Below, piece after piece: positions 9,062-17,309 of a stretch of DNA of 64,000 nt. How positions within the stretch are numbered: position 1 is the stretch's first letter; each line of letters opens with the position of its first letter. Source of the stretch: Pseudomonas multiresinivorans (GTDB lineage Bacteria > Pseudomonadota > Gammaproteobacteria > Pseudomonadales > Pseudomonadaceae); assembly GCF_012971725.1 (NCBI RefSeq), contig NZ_CP048833.1, positions 1,550,001 to 1,614,000 of the forward strand. The letters run 5' to 3'. Both the position numbers and the translations under genes were made by a program. Under the pieces are notes generated by a model. The model searched no databases. It saw only the letters and a list, made by a program, of their open reading frames with translations, and was not told the origin of the DNA.

Positions 9062-10555
9062 TTACAGCTTGATCCAGGTCGCCTTCAGCTCGGTGTACTT
9101 GTCGAAGGCGTGCAGCGACTTGTCACGCCCGTTGCCCGACTGCTTGAAGCCGCCGAAAGGCGCGGTCATGTCACCGCCGTCGTACATGTTCACCCACACG
9201 CTGCCGGCGCGCAGGGCACGGGCGGTGAGGTGGGCCTTGGAGATGTCGCGGGTCCACACTGCCGCTGCCAGCCCGTACGGGGTGTCGTTGGCGATGCGGA
9301 TGGCTTCCTCGGTGTCCTCGAACTCGATGACCGAGAGTACCGGGCCGAAGATTTCCTCGCGGGCGATCTTCATCGCGTTGCTCACGCCGTCGAACAGAGT
9401 CGGCTCGACGTAGGTGCCACCGGTTTCCTCCAGCACGCGTTTGCCGCCGGTGAGAATCTTCGCGCCTTCGTCCTGGCCGGCCTGGATGTAGCCCAGCACC
9501 TGCTCCAGTTGGCGACTATCGACCAGGGCGCCGACGTTGGTTTCCGGGTCCAGCGGGTGGCCGGCTTTCCAGCCTTTGAGCGCCTCGACCACCAGCGGCA
9601 GGAATTTCGCCTTGATCGACTTCTGCACCAGCAGGCGTGAGCCGGCGGTGCACACTTCGCCCTGGTTGAAGGCGATGGCGGCGGCAGCAGCTTCGGCGGC
9701 GGCCTGCAGGTCCGAAGCGTCCTCGAAGACGATGTTCGGGCTCTTGCCGCCGGCTTCCAGCCAGACGCGCTTCATGTTCGATTCGCCGGCATAGACCATC
9801 AGCTGCTTGGCGATCTTGGTGGAACCGGTGAACACCGCGGTATCGACGTCCATGTGCAGAGCCAGGGCTTTGCCGACGGTGTGGCCGTAACCGGGCAGCA
9901 CGTTCAGCACGCCGGCCGGCAGGCCCGCGTCAATGGCCAGCTGGGCGATGCGGATGGCGGTGAGCGGCGAGCGCTCCGACGGCTTGAGGATCACCGAGTT
10001 GCCGGTGGCCAGGGCCGGGCCAAGTTTCCAGGCGGCCATCATCAGCGGGAAATTCCACGGCACGATGGCGGCGACCACACCCACCGGCTCGCGGGTGACC
10101 AGGCCGAGTTGGTCGTGGGAGGTGGCGGCCACTTCGTCGTAGACCTTGTCGATGGCCTCGCCGCTCCAGCGCAGGGAGTCGGCGGCGCCTGGCAGGTCGA
10201 CGTTCAGCGAGTCGCCGATCGGCTTGCCCATGTCCAGGGTTTCCAGCAGCGCCAGCTCCTCGGCGTGCTCTTCAAGCAGGGCGGCGAAGCGGATCATCAC
10301 GGCCTTGCGGGTAGCCGGCGCTTCACGCGACCAGACGCCGGAGTCAAAGGTGGCGCGGGCGCTCTGCACGGCACGCTCGGCATCGGCTTCATCGCAGCTG
10401 GCAACCTTGGCCAGCAGACGGCCGTCCACCGGGCTGATGCAATCGAAAGTGTCGCCGGAGACGGCGGCGAGGTACTCGCCCTGGATGAAGGCGCGGCCCT
10501 CGATCTTCAGGGTCTTGGCGCGGGCTTCCCATTCGGCGCGGGTTGGCTGGCTCAT
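9062..10555 (-). CDS. NAD(P)-dependent aldehyde dehydrogenase, KauB/PuuC type
   Basis: The start at 10555 has a GAGGAG site eight bases upstream; the product is 497 residues, the normal length. The class-specific motifs are present: PWNFPLMMAAWK (cofactor domain), FTGSTKIAKQL, the catalytic glutamate in LEAGGKSPNIVF and the catalytic cysteine in NQGEVCTAGSRL. The C-terminus ends GGFKQSGNGRDKSLHAFDKYTELK. Overall it closely resembles Pseudomonas KauB / E. coli PuuC, which oxidise gamma-(glutamyl)aminobutyraldehyde and related aldehydes in polyamine catabolism. The neighbouring permease fits uptake of the amine. Exact substrate uncertain, since Pseudomonas usually has several paralogues. Confidence 0.85.
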   Translation of the reverse strand: MSQPTRAEWEARAKTLKIEGRAFIQGEYLAAVSGDTFDCISPVDGRLLAKVASCDEADAERAVQSARATFDSGVWSREAPATRKAVMIRFAALLEEHAEELALLETLDMGKPIGDSLNVDLPGAADSLRWSGEAIDKVYDEVAATSHDQLGLVTREPVGVVAAIVPWNFPLMMAAWKLGPALATGNSVILKPSERSPLTAIRIAQLAIDAGLPAGVLNVLPGYGHTVGKALALHMDVDTAVFTGSTKIAKQLMVYAGESNMKRVWLEAGGKSPNIVFEDASDLQAAAEAAAAAIAFNQGEVCTAGSRLLVQKSIKAKFLPLVVEALKGWKAGHPLDPETNVGALVDSRQLEQVLGYIQAGQDEGAKILTGGKRVLEETGGTYVEPTLFDGVSNAMKIAREEIFGPVLSVIEFEDTEEAIRIANDTPYGLAAAVWTRDISKAHLTARALRAGSVWVNMYDGGDMTAPFGGFKQSGNGRDKSLHAFDKYTELKATWIKL

Positions 10556-10859
10556 GCGTATCGCTCCTCGTTCTTGCTGTTGTTGGCGGGGGACGGCTGG
10601 TGGGCCGTCTCTGGCAAATACATTTGAAACCATATCTTAAGATTTTGCGGTTGCCAATACGGGTCGAAAAACGAGCGTTTCAGAGCGCTTTTCGTAGCGA
10701 AATACCTTGCTGAAAGTGCGGAAAGCGATTTAAAAATATGGAGACATAGTTTTGAGCGAAGCTGCTGTCAGCCTGCAGATAGACTTCGTCATCACCGCCA
10801 GAACAGGAACTTTTCGCGCAGGAAGCGTCCGCCACGAGCGCCCCCTCGCACTGCCGCCT
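10556..10859. promoter_or_regulatory. Divergent control region between aldehyde dehydrogenase and GntR regulator
   Basis: No gene is visible in this 304-base gap. It is noticeably AT-richer than its flanks and holds a perfect 10-base palindrome (ATCTTAAGAT, 10634-10643) about 80 bases before the dehydrogenase start. Because the flanking divergent gene is a GntR-family regulator, this palindrome is a candidate operator; that is inference. Confidence 0.4.
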
Positions 10860-11606
10860 ATGAACGAATTCAGGAAAGTCCGCCCCGCCAGCTTCATGCG
10901 CCTGCGCCAGGAAGGGCGCACCGAGGAAGTCGCGCGCCGTCTGGTGGAGATGGTCGATCTCGGCCTCTACGCCGAGGGCGAGCAACTCCCCAGCGAAAGC
11001 GAGTTGGCCATGCAGTTCGGCGTCGCCACCGTGACCCTGCGCGATGCACTGGCGGAGCTGCGCGAGCGCGGCGTGATCGAGACCCGCCGCGGGCGCAACG
11101 GCGGCAGCTTCGTCTGCTCACCGCAGCACACTTCGGAAGAGGCGCTGCTCGGTCAACTGCGCCAGATGAGTGCACTGGAGCTGCGCGACCTGGGTGACGA
11201 ACACGTCGCGATCGCCGGCGCCGCTGCGCGCTTGGCTGCCCAGCGCTCCACGTCGGACGAGCAGGCGCGCATCGCCCAGTACCTCGATGCGCTGGCCAGC
11301 GCCACCACGCGTCAGGAACAGCGCCGCGCCGATGCGCGCTTCCACATCGAGATTGCTGTCGCCGCCCAGTCTGTGCGGCTCACCCACGCGGAGACGCGCC
11401 TGCAGGCAGAAATTGGCGAATGGCTGTGGTTGGCGGTGGAAGGCTTTCCGGGAGCCGCGACCATCGAGCAGGAACACCGCGCCATTCTCGAAGCCATCAG
11501 CGCTGGCGATTCGAATCTCGCCGGTGCTTTGGCGGAGGCCCATGTCACCCGTGGCATCAAGCGCCTGATCTACCTGCGGCTTAGCCTGTTGGCAGACGAC
11601 GGCTGA
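10860..11606 (+). CDS. GntR-family (FadR/FCD-type) transcriptional regulator
   Basis: The ATG at 10860 gives 248 residues. The N-terminal winged helix includes LPSESELAMQFGVATVTLRDALAELRERGVIETRRGRNGGSFV (about 35-80), typical of GntR. The C-terminal half is helical, as in the ligand-binding FCD domain, with DARFHIEIAVAAQS and EQEHRAILEAI carrying metal-ligand-like D/H positions. An in-frame TTG at 10752 has a better ribosome site (GGAGA) and would add 36 residues, so the start is uncertain. It is divergent from the aldehyde dehydrogenase/permease pair and probably controls it in response to a metabolite of that pathway (inference). Confidence 0.8.
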   Translation: MNEFRKVRPASFMRLRQEGRTEEVARRLVEMVDLGLYAEGEQLPSESELAMQFGVATVTLRDALAELRERGVIETRRGRNGGSFVCSPQHTSEEALLGQLRQMSALELRDLGDEHVAIAGAAARLAAQRSTSDEQARIAQYLDALASATTRQEQRRADARFHIEIAVAAQSVRLTHAETRLQAEIGEWLWLAVEGFPGAATIEQEHRAILEAISAGDSNLAGALAEAHVTRGIKRLIYLRLSLLADDG

Positions 11607-11725
11607 GTGGCACAGCGCTTGCTGTCTTCCCGGCGGGTGCATTCGAGCGTGTGCAGTGATTCACCGAGCAGATACAAAGGGCCGCTCTGGCCCGAGCGAT
11701 AACAAGAACAGTGAGGCCACCGGTC

Positions 11726-12481
11726 ATGTCCAGCGAACAACCCACGGATGAACTCCAGTGCTGCGCCCAGCGTATCGACGCTTCCATCCGTAACGTTTTC
11801 CAGCGTCTCGACGAGCTGGCCGGCGAGGTCGTGGCGATCTGGCGCGAGCTGGCCGAGGAGGGCAGGCGGCCGTCGTCGAAGGATCTCGGCGCACTGCGTC
11901 CGCGCATCCAGCATGACCTCACCGATGACGGTACGCGCCTGCACGGCACTGGCGTGGTCATCGAGCCGGGCGAGCTGGCCGACCAGGATATGTACCTGGA
12001 ATGGTGGTACCACGGCCGTGGCGACAAGGTTGTTCCCATGAGCCTGAACTTCAACCGGCGCAGCGAAAGCTTCTACAACTACCTCAACATGCCGTGGTTC
12101 TCCCGGCCGCGCGCCAGCGGCCAGCCCTCGGTGGTCGGGCCCTTCGTCGACCTCTACGGCACCGACCTCTACATCCTCGCCTTCTCCGTACCGATCCAGG
12201 TGGATGGCCGCTTCATCGGCGTCGCCGCCGCGGATATTGCCCTGCATGAGTTCGAAGGCGTACTGCTGGGCAGCCTGATGCAGATGGGGCACGAGGCCCT
12301 GGTGGTCAACGGCGAGGGGCGCGTGGTCGCCGCCAACACCGCCAACTGGTTCACCGGCGACCTCGCTCGGCGCACGCTGGGGCGCGATGCGCAGGGGCGC
12401 GAACAGGAGCTGGCAGCGTCCTTCTCGCACTGGGCGGTCATTGAACGACCGCTGAACCGTCGCCTGGCTGGTGCGGCCTGA
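11726..12481 (+). CDS. Soluble Cache (PDC-like) sensor-domain protein
   Basis: This 251-residue protein has a helical start followed by a PAS/Cache-like core. The core includes MYLEWWYHG, a FYNYLNMPWFSRP block (like the Y-x-x-x-W-F of dCache pockets), a GPFVDLYGTDLYILAFSVPI strand pair and FIGVAAADIAL. These are hallmarks of amine/amino acid-binding Cache domains. Such domains normally sit outside the cell between two membrane helices; here there is no signal peptide, no membrane helix and no output domain. It lies 119 bases after the GntR gene on the same strand. A cytoplasmic ligand-binding or co-regulator role is inferred. Confidence 0.6.
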   Translation: MSSEQPTDELQCCAQRIDASIRNVFQRLDELAGEVVAIWRELAEEGRRPSSKDLGALRPRIQHDLTDDGTRLHGTGVVIEPGELADQDMYLEWWYHGRGDKVVPMSLNFNRRSESFYNYLNMPWFSRPRASGQPSVVGPFVDLYGTDLYILAFSVPIQVDGRFIGVAAADIALHEFEGVLLGSLMQMGHEALVVNGEGRVVAANTANWFTGDLARRTLGRDAQGREQELAASFSHWAVIERPLNRRLAGAA

Positions 12482-12542
12482 GGCTGCCAAACGCCGCGCA
12501 ATTGGCTAGGCTAGGGCGGTTCCCAACCTGACGGAAACCGCC

Positions 12543-13214
12543 ATGAGCCAGTCGCTCGACACACTGCCCGACTTCGAACCGCTGAGTGCCGTGGATGCTC
12601 GCGTACTCGGATGCCTGATCGAAAAGCAGCTCACCACTCCCGAAGCCTACCCGCTCACCCTCAATGCCCTGGTCACTGCCTGCAACCAGAAGACCAGCCG
12701 CGACCCGGTGATGAACCTGACTCCCGGCCAGGTCGGCCAATCCCTGCGCCACCTCGAAGGCCGCGAGATGACCCGCCTGGTGATGGGCAGTCGTGCGGAC
12801 CGCTGGGAGCAGCGGCTGGACAAGGCGCTGGAACTGGTCAAGCCGCAGGTTATCCTGCTCGGCCTGCTGTTCCTGCGCGGTCCGCAGACGCTCAACGAAC
12901 TGCTCACTCGCAGCCAGCGCATGCATGACTTCGACGACACCGAGGAAGTCCGCCACCAGCTCGAACGGCTCGCCGGCCGCGGCATGGCCATGCAGCTGGA
13001 ACGCCTGGGTGGTCAGCGCGAAGACCGTTATATGCATTTGCTGGGCACCGAGGAAGACCGCGAGGCCGCCATCGCCGCCACCGGCAGCCGTGCCTCTGGA
13101 GAGCGCAGCGACGGCGGTGGTCATGACGAAGGGCGACTGGTCGAGCTGGAAGGCCGTATTGCGGCTCTCGAAGAGCGTCTCGCCCTGCTGGAGCTGGGCG
13201 TCTCGCGCGACTGA
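12543..13214 (+). CDS. yceH: YceH-family (UPF0502) protein
   Basis: The 223-residue product matches the YceH/DUF480 family: LSAVDARVLGCLIEKQLTTPEAYPLTLN at the start, NQKTSRDP and VMNLTPGQVGQSLRHLE in the first winged helix, then a second winged helix containing LLFLRGPQTLNELLTRS. A C-terminal coiled-coil segment (RLVELEGRIAALEERLALLE) ends the protein. Crystal structures of family members show tandem winged-helix domains; the cellular role is not established. It is a single gene with its own start region. Confidence 0.9.
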   Translation: MSQSLDTLPDFEPLSAVDARVLGCLIEKQLTTPEAYPLTLNALVTACNQKTSRDPVMNLTPGQVGQSLRHLEGREMTRLVMGSRADRWEQRLDKALELVKPQVILLGLLFLRGPQTLNELLTRSQRMHDFDDTEEVRHQLERLAGRGMAMQLERLGGQREDRYMHLLGTEEDREAAIAATGSRASGERSDGGGHDEGRLVELEGRIAALEERLALLELGVSRD

Positions 13215-13323
13215 TGCGATGCACCGCGCAGGTGGACCCAGGTCAATCTGCGCGACGCTAATCCAGCGTTAAGATTTGCCGCCGATAGTTAGGCTTGACC
13301 CTTGCTGCACCCGGAGCTTTCTC

Positions 13324-13626
13324 ATGAGTCATAAACCTTCCCAGGCCCAGCTGAATGCAGTGCTTAGCCAGCTCACGGAAAGCGACTTCAAATCCATCAG
13401 CGATCTGAGCGGGCCGCGCGAAGCCAATCTCTTCGCCATACGTGAACTGTTTCGCCAGGGGCTGATCAAGGGTGTGCTGATTGACGACCCGTTCGGTGCC
13501 GAAGACAATGATGGCCCATTGCTGTGCAATGCCGAACGGTTGCGTCTGCGGAAGCCTTGTGCCCAAACGGTAGGGGAAGAGCATGCCGAGTTGCTGATGC
13601 CGCGGCTGGGGCTCCTCACGCTCTAG
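13324..13626 (+). CDS. Conserved-looking hypothetical protein
   Basis: This is a 100-residue protein. The ATG at 13324 follows a GGAGC ribosome site. It is mostly helical with no recognised domain, signal peptide or membrane segment. It lies just before the terminator that marks the left edge of the integrated element and is host DNA by position. No function can be proposed. Confidence 0.5.
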   Translation: MSHKPSQAQLNAVLSQLTESDFKSISDLSGPREANLFAIRELFRQGLIKGVLIDDPFGAEDNDGPLLCNAERLRLRKPCAQTVGEEHAELLMPRLGLLTL

Positions 13627-13641
13627 GCAAATCGGGGGCAA

Positions 13642-13680
13642 GAAAAAAGGCGCTGGGCTCGAGGCTCAGCGCCTTTTTCT
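13642..13680. terminator. Bidirectional terminator, originally downstream of ssrA
   Basis: A nine-base stem (AAGGCGCTG/CAGCGCCTT) is flanked by an A run on the left and a T run on the right, so it can stop transcription from either side. It lies six bases outside the left attachment repeat. Before the element integrated it would have followed the tmRNA 3' end directly, so it was probably the native ssrA terminator (inference from the repeat geometry). Confidence 0.85.
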
Positions 13681-13686
13681 TTGGAC

Positions 13687-13713
13687 TTGGTGGAGCCGGG
13701 GGGATTTGAACCC
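13687..13713. repeat. Left attachment repeat (attL), copy of the tmRNA 3' end
   Basis: These 27 bases are identical to 21789-21815, which form the acceptor/T-arm end of tmRNA (reading ...CGGCTCCACCA on the minus strand). Beyond the repeat the two sequences diverge at once. This is the direct repeat expected when a tyrosine integrase inserts an element into an RNA gene 3' end. Confidence 0.9.
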
Positions 13714-14103
13714 GTTTTTTACCCTGGTCTTTAATGGTGTTCCTTGGCCTGTGCTAAGGAATCCAGCAAGTATAGAAAGGTGTTCCGGCCATTAGCAGCT
13801 ATTAGTGGCAAGTGATTTCGACATTTTTTCGACTCCCAGAGCAGGACAATCTTGCGGGGCTGAGTGCACGGGCGTCTTGATCGCATCAGGTGCCTCCTTC
13901 GCAATTGTAGGCGTCCTCGCACCGTACATAGAGGGATCGATCAGGGCCATCTTAGCACTCCAGCATGTGCGAATGACGGTCAATTGCATTTGAGCTCAAT
14001 CGTCTTTAGCGGTGAGTGGCTAAGTGCCATTGCCTAGGGTGACCTGTTGCGGTACCTTCTTGCAACCATCAGTTTATTGAACTTAATTGCAAACGGATTT
14101 CAT
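13714..14103. other. Left-end region of the element without a gene
   Basis: No credible coding frame lies in this 390-base stretch. It begins with a T run next to the attachment repeat and contains one copy of an 18-base repeat (13816-13833) whose partner lies near the right end. The promoter of the cargo operon must lie in its last 150 bases, which become AT-rich; I cannot assign clear -35/-10 boxes. Confidence 0.5.
13816..13833 (+). repeat. Candidate integrase arm-type site, left
   Basis: The 18-mer TTTCGACATTTTTTCGAC matches 21705-21722 in 16 of 18 bases and the same orientation. Each copy itself contains TTCGAC twice, 11 bases apart. The copies lie about 100 and 65 bases inside the two attachment repeats, where tyrosine integrases usually bind arm-type sites. 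Role inferred from position. Confidence 0.45.
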
Positions 14104-15312
14104 ATGTTTGATGACTACGAATTTAAGGATACCGATTCTCGAATTAAAGTAAAGTTCTCGCAAAAGCGAGACGAGCCAATGTACCCCTGGGAAATTGCAT
14201 CATTTCTTAATAAGTTCAATACGGTATATTATAAATTTGAGCTTTTAAATTCGATTTGCTCGGCACTGATTCATGGAATAAAGCCTGAGGATATTTTTAT
14301 CTTTGATCACTCGCTGCCTTTGTATCAGAGGTATTCCGAGATGGATCTAATTAGTGAGCCTCAAGCAGCAAAGCTTTTCTATCCGATTGGCCTTCCGACC
14401 CCTCTTGTACCTAGTGTCAAGGTATATGAGTTCAATTGCCTTTATCGTATCTTCAAGGATTTAAACTCATTATTAAAAAGGAAGCATGTTCAGCCTTTAA
14501 GGCTTTCTACTTTAAGCTTCCTGTATGAAGAGCTTCAAAGCTTTGGTTTAAATGTTGCCGAGCAGCAACTAATATCTCGGGTCCTCGGGCAGGCGGAAAA
14601 GAGCCATGAAGCTGCTCTTAAGAGAAATGAAAAGAAAGAAAAGATATCTCAGGAAGATATTGATAAGGCGCTCGGTCGTTATTGGAAATATAAGGGTCAA
14701 ATATTCTCCGATGTTGAGGCAATAGAAAAGCTGAGTGGTGAGCAGCTTGTCGATTTGATTACAACGGGCGGAAGAGAAAGCAGGCGCCTAACCAAAGTTA
14801 CTTTATCTTTCTTTGAGCACTTTGAGAAGACAACCCGCCCTCTCGTTTGCGCTAGGGTGGGTGATAATAAATTCAGGGTCTTGGGTAGATCTCTAATTAA
14901 TAAGTTAGAGCAGACAGGTCTTGAATTAAAAGAAATAAAAAGAAATAGTCCTCTAGCAGCCTTCTTTGAAGGTGGCGTGGCGATATATCAGGCAATTCAG
15001 CAGGAGCGGCGAGCAAAAGAGATTCATGAAGTCGAAATGAAGCTAAAACATACTGAATTAGAGTTGGCGGAAGCTAAGCTTCAAGCGCAAAAGATGGAGA
15101 ATTTAGGTCTGGAGCTAAAGGTTGTTGAGCAGCTTGAGGATATAGTTAAGAAAACGGACATTATAGCGGTTAGGCAGCTGCCTCCTTCATTTGTTCAGCT
15201 TCAATTAATAAAGGCTTACGGGATCCAGCATTCTAATGCAAGTAATGTCCTGCATAACCAAGGTCTTACATTGGATGGCGAGTCTATAAAGGTTGTTGAT
15301 GTTAGTGCTTGA
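14104..15312 (+). CDS. Unknown coiled-coil cargo protein, first gene of a putative defence operon
   Basis: The ATG at 14104 gives 402 residues; a TTG at 14047 would add a 19-residue hydrophobic start with no ribosome site and is less likely. I do not recognise a family. The N-terminal 170 residues are alpha/beta with many aromatics. Residues about 180-215 are highly charged, and about 305-355 form a strong coiled coil (RRAKEIHEVEMKLKHTELEL and onward). A short globular tail follows. No signal peptide or membrane helix. Base composition is far more AT-rich than the host, with many A/T-ending codons, marking recent transfer. The HEPN-motif gene 44 bases downstream is probably co-transcribed, so this may be its sensor, scaffold or regulator (inference). 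Confidence 0.6.
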   Translation: MFDDYEFKDTDSRIKVKFSQKRDEPMYPWEIASFLNKFNTVYYKFELLNSICSALIHGIKPEDIFIFDHSLPLYQRYSEMDLISEPQAAKLFYPIGLPTPLVPSVKVYEFNCLYRIFKDLNSLLKRKHVQPLRLSTLSFLYEELQSFGLNVAEQQLISRVLGQAEKSHEAALKRNEKKEKISQEDIDKALGRYWKYKGQIFSDVEAIEKLSGEQLVDLITTGGRESRRLTKVTLSFFEHFEKTTRPLVCARVGDNKFRVLGRSLINKLEQTGLELKEIKRNSPLAAFFEGGVAIYQAIQQERRAKEIHEVEMKLKHTELELAEAKLQAQKMENLGLELKVVEQLEDIVKKTDIIAVRQLPPSFVQLQLIKAYGIQHSNASNVLHNQGLTLDGESIKVVDVSA

Positions 15313-15356
15313 TTGTGATTTTTAGTAGTTTTTAGGCTATCTAGATTAAGGTTCCT

Positions 15357-16241
15357 ATGGTGAGCAAGTTTGATCGATGGATAAAGCCCGAGCAGACCAG
15401 CTGGGCTCTATGGCAGTTCAATGACTACGAGTCACAATTAAATAATATGTACTGGTCGTCTGTCGCGCTTGAGAGCTTCGCCTTATACCATGTTAGGAGA
15501 CAAGCGTCGGGAGATGTCCGGCCTACTTTGAAGGCGACAGGCCCAGACGCCAATCGCTTTGACTCTGAGAAGGAATCTTTTCTAAAACATACTCGAGATA
15601 TGGGGAACTGGAAACGAGCTAGCTTTATTATGGCTGCTACGGGTGCAATGGAAAGTCACTTTCAGCGCGTTGTGTTGACAGCTCTCAAGTCCGATCCAGC
15701 CTTGCTTTATGGGAGAACTAAAGCGATTGATGGAGTTGAATGGCTTAAGGTCGGGATAGATGTTGATTACTCCGAAATTCTGGTGTCTATAACTAAGGGT
15801 GCTTGGGAGTCGCGCTATTCCAAGATAAAAGGATTGTTTGGTGAGATACCGGATATTAGAGATAATATTGCCGAGTTGGATAAGGTGAGGATTTTTAGGA
15901 ATGGAGTTGGGCATGCGTTCGGTCGTGACTTGGACGACGAGCCAGATCTATTGTCGCGCAATATTGAGGAGATTAATGGGCTTTCGGAGGAGAGGTTTAA
16001 AAAATGGCTCGGAAAACTCTCTGGGATAACGAGAACCTTTGATAAACATCTCGTAGCCAATCATATAGGTGACTTCGAATCTTTGCTCTATCTTCATAAC
16101 TACCTGTTGACTGAGAGTGTTAGTGGCTTAGGTGGTCGTCCATTTGCGAAAAAGTTTAAAACTCGAATAACTCAGGATATTGGAAGTAATCGTTCAATTG
16201 ATTACTATGAGGAGATGATTAAATACTATAGGGGTGTCTGA
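15357..16241 (+). CDS. HEPN-motif protein, candidate ribonuclease effector
   Basis: The product is 294 residues; the ATG at 15357 has an AAGG site seven bases upstream. Residues 181-186 read RNGVGH inside a predicted helix (LDKVRIFRNGVGHAFG), matching the R-N-x-x-x-H catalytic signature of HEPN ribonucleases. The protein is otherwise helical with many aromatic residues and has no other recognised domain. HEPN proteins are common effectors in toxin-antitoxin, abortive infection and CRISPR-linked systems, where they cut RNA. AT-rich like its upstream partner and with no other gene in the same run, it looks like a two-gene cargo module. Catalytic function is inferred from one motif only. Confidence 0.6.
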   Translation: MVSKFDRWIKPEQTSWALWQFNDYESQLNNMYWSSVALESFALYHVRRQASGDVRPTLKATGPDANRFDSEKESFLKHTRDMGNWKRASFIMAATGAMESHFQRVVLTALKSDPALLYGRTKAIDGVEWLKVGIDVDYSEILVSITKGAWESRYSKIKGLFGEIPDIRDNIAELDKVRIFRNGVGHAFGRDLDDEPDLLSRNIEEINGLSEERFKKWLGKLSGITRTFDKHLVANHIGDFESLLYLHNYLLTESVSGLGGRPFAKKFKTRITQDIGSNRSIDYYEEMIKYYRGV

Positions 16242-16374
16242 GGGTGTGAAGGTGGAATGTCAGCTCTGTGTGCATCCGTTGAGTCGAGAATGAAGCCTGT
16301 TCTCTTTGTGGTTCTAAGGAGCTTTCGGTGATTAATATACTCTGTCTTTCCGTGATTATATAGTTCCGAAGTAA

Positions 16375-16881
16375 TCAGATCTCGCACGCTTCGAACCTTT
16401 TTTGAGTGTTACGCTCTGTAGGATTGTTCTTGTACTGCTGCCACCAGAACTGGCATTGGGATGATTTGAAGCGTCTTTCCTGTTCCGCTCGGGCTTGCTT
16501 AGCCTGCAATTGAGCAAGCTGTTCAGCGTGGCGTAGTTCTCTTACTTCCTCCTCCGCTGCAATACGCTGCTGCATCTCTGCCTGTGCACGCCTAGTGTCC
16601 TGCTCGGCGTGGTCCATGGCCTGCTGCATATAGGCGGCTGCCTCGCTGAAGGCGGCCTTAATGCGCTGTTCCTGGATGTAGTCGTAGAGAAGTTTCCCAC
16701 CCCACAGACCGCCGACGATGATGGTGGCGGCCAGAATGATGGCGTGGCTGGGATCCATGGGAGTGTGGGCGTGGCGAGGTGGCGCGGCTCTCCGGCCTCG
16801 ACGCTCATTGCGATCGTCGATTTCCTCATCCATGTCGAAACTCAGGCTTTTGAGTTGTTCGTCAGTCTCGCGCTTTTCCAT
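16375..16881 (-). CDS. Single-pass membrane protein with long coiled coil
   Basis: This 168-residue protein has a charged, arginine-rich N-terminus (about 1-44). One hydrophobic helix follows (AIILAATIIVGGLWGGKLLYDYI, about 48-70), then a long charged helix (about 75-140: EQDTRRAQAEMQQRIAAEEE and on) of coiled-coil type. It ends with a cysteine-flanked tail (SSQCQFWWQQYK...RFEACEI). It lies downstream of the repressor on the same strand, 132 bases away. I know no function. In filamentous or integrative elements a small membrane protein beside the repressor could act in superinfection exclusion, but that is speculation. Confidence 0.55.
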   Translation of the reverse strand: MEKRETDEQLKSLSFDMDEEIDDRNERRGRRAAPPRHAHTPMDPSHAIILAATIIVGGLWGGKLLYDYIQEQRIKAAFSEAAAYMQQAMDHAEQDTRRAQAEMQQRIAAEEEVRELRHAEQLAQLQAKQARAEQERRFKSSQCQFWWQQYKNNPTERNTQKRFEACEI

Positions 16882-17013
16882 GCACGTCTCGTCCCTGCTT
16901 CCTGAAAGGCTGTCTGATCACGAGAGCGTCAGACCTGGCCTCTTCTTTTTCCACTATCTTTCGTCCGCTGGAGCGCCATGCGTACCAGCGTTTGCTCACT
17001 TCAGTGGTGAGCG

Positions 17014-17289
17014 TCATCCCGCGCCTTGATTGGCCAAATTTTGATTCGCGTCTTCGTAGTCGGGACTGGTCTGCCCCACCTCTGGCATCACTTCGCCTGT
17101 CAGCAACCACCAACGGAACTGCGGGAAAACCTTTGCAATCGCGAGAATTTCCTCCTCCTTGATTTCCCTGTTCTTGGACGGGTTCTTCAGATTGCTCCAG
17201 GTGTAGCGGCTAATGCCGGTCAGTTCCTCCAGCTTAGGCAGCCGGATATCGGACCACGACAAAATGGTTATGACGCGCTGTTTGATCAT
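17014..17289 (-). CDS. Small helix-turn-helix repressor-like protein
   Basis: The product is 91 residues. The N-terminal part has a Cro/C1-like helix-turn-helix (RLPKLEELTGISRYTWSNLKN, about 17-37) followed by EEEILAIAKVFPQFRWWLLTGE, the second half of a phage repressor DNA-binding domain. There is no C-terminal cleavage domain, so regulation is not of the LexA/CI type. It is divergent from the excisionase-like genes across a 120-base region that holds two matching dyads. It most likely represses the rightward early genes and its own promoter, keeping the element quiet. Confidence 0.75.
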   Translation of the reverse strand: MIKQRVITILSWSDIRLPKLEELTGISRYTWSNLKNPSKNREIKEEEILAIAKVFPQFRWWLLTGEVMPEVGQTSPDYEDANQNLANQGAG

Positions 17290-17309
17290 TACTTATTCAT
17301 CTAAATAGA

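Noticed and set aside
13731..13989. Short frames next to the left attachment repeat.
   Set aside because: Overlap one another in both strands, lack ribosome sites and show no protein-like pattern; treated as end DNA with regulatory repeats.
14047..14103. TTG start giving a hydrophobic N-terminal extension to the cargo coiled-coil protein.
   Set aside because: No ribosome site, and the extension is not signal-like in context; the ATG at 14104 was preferred.
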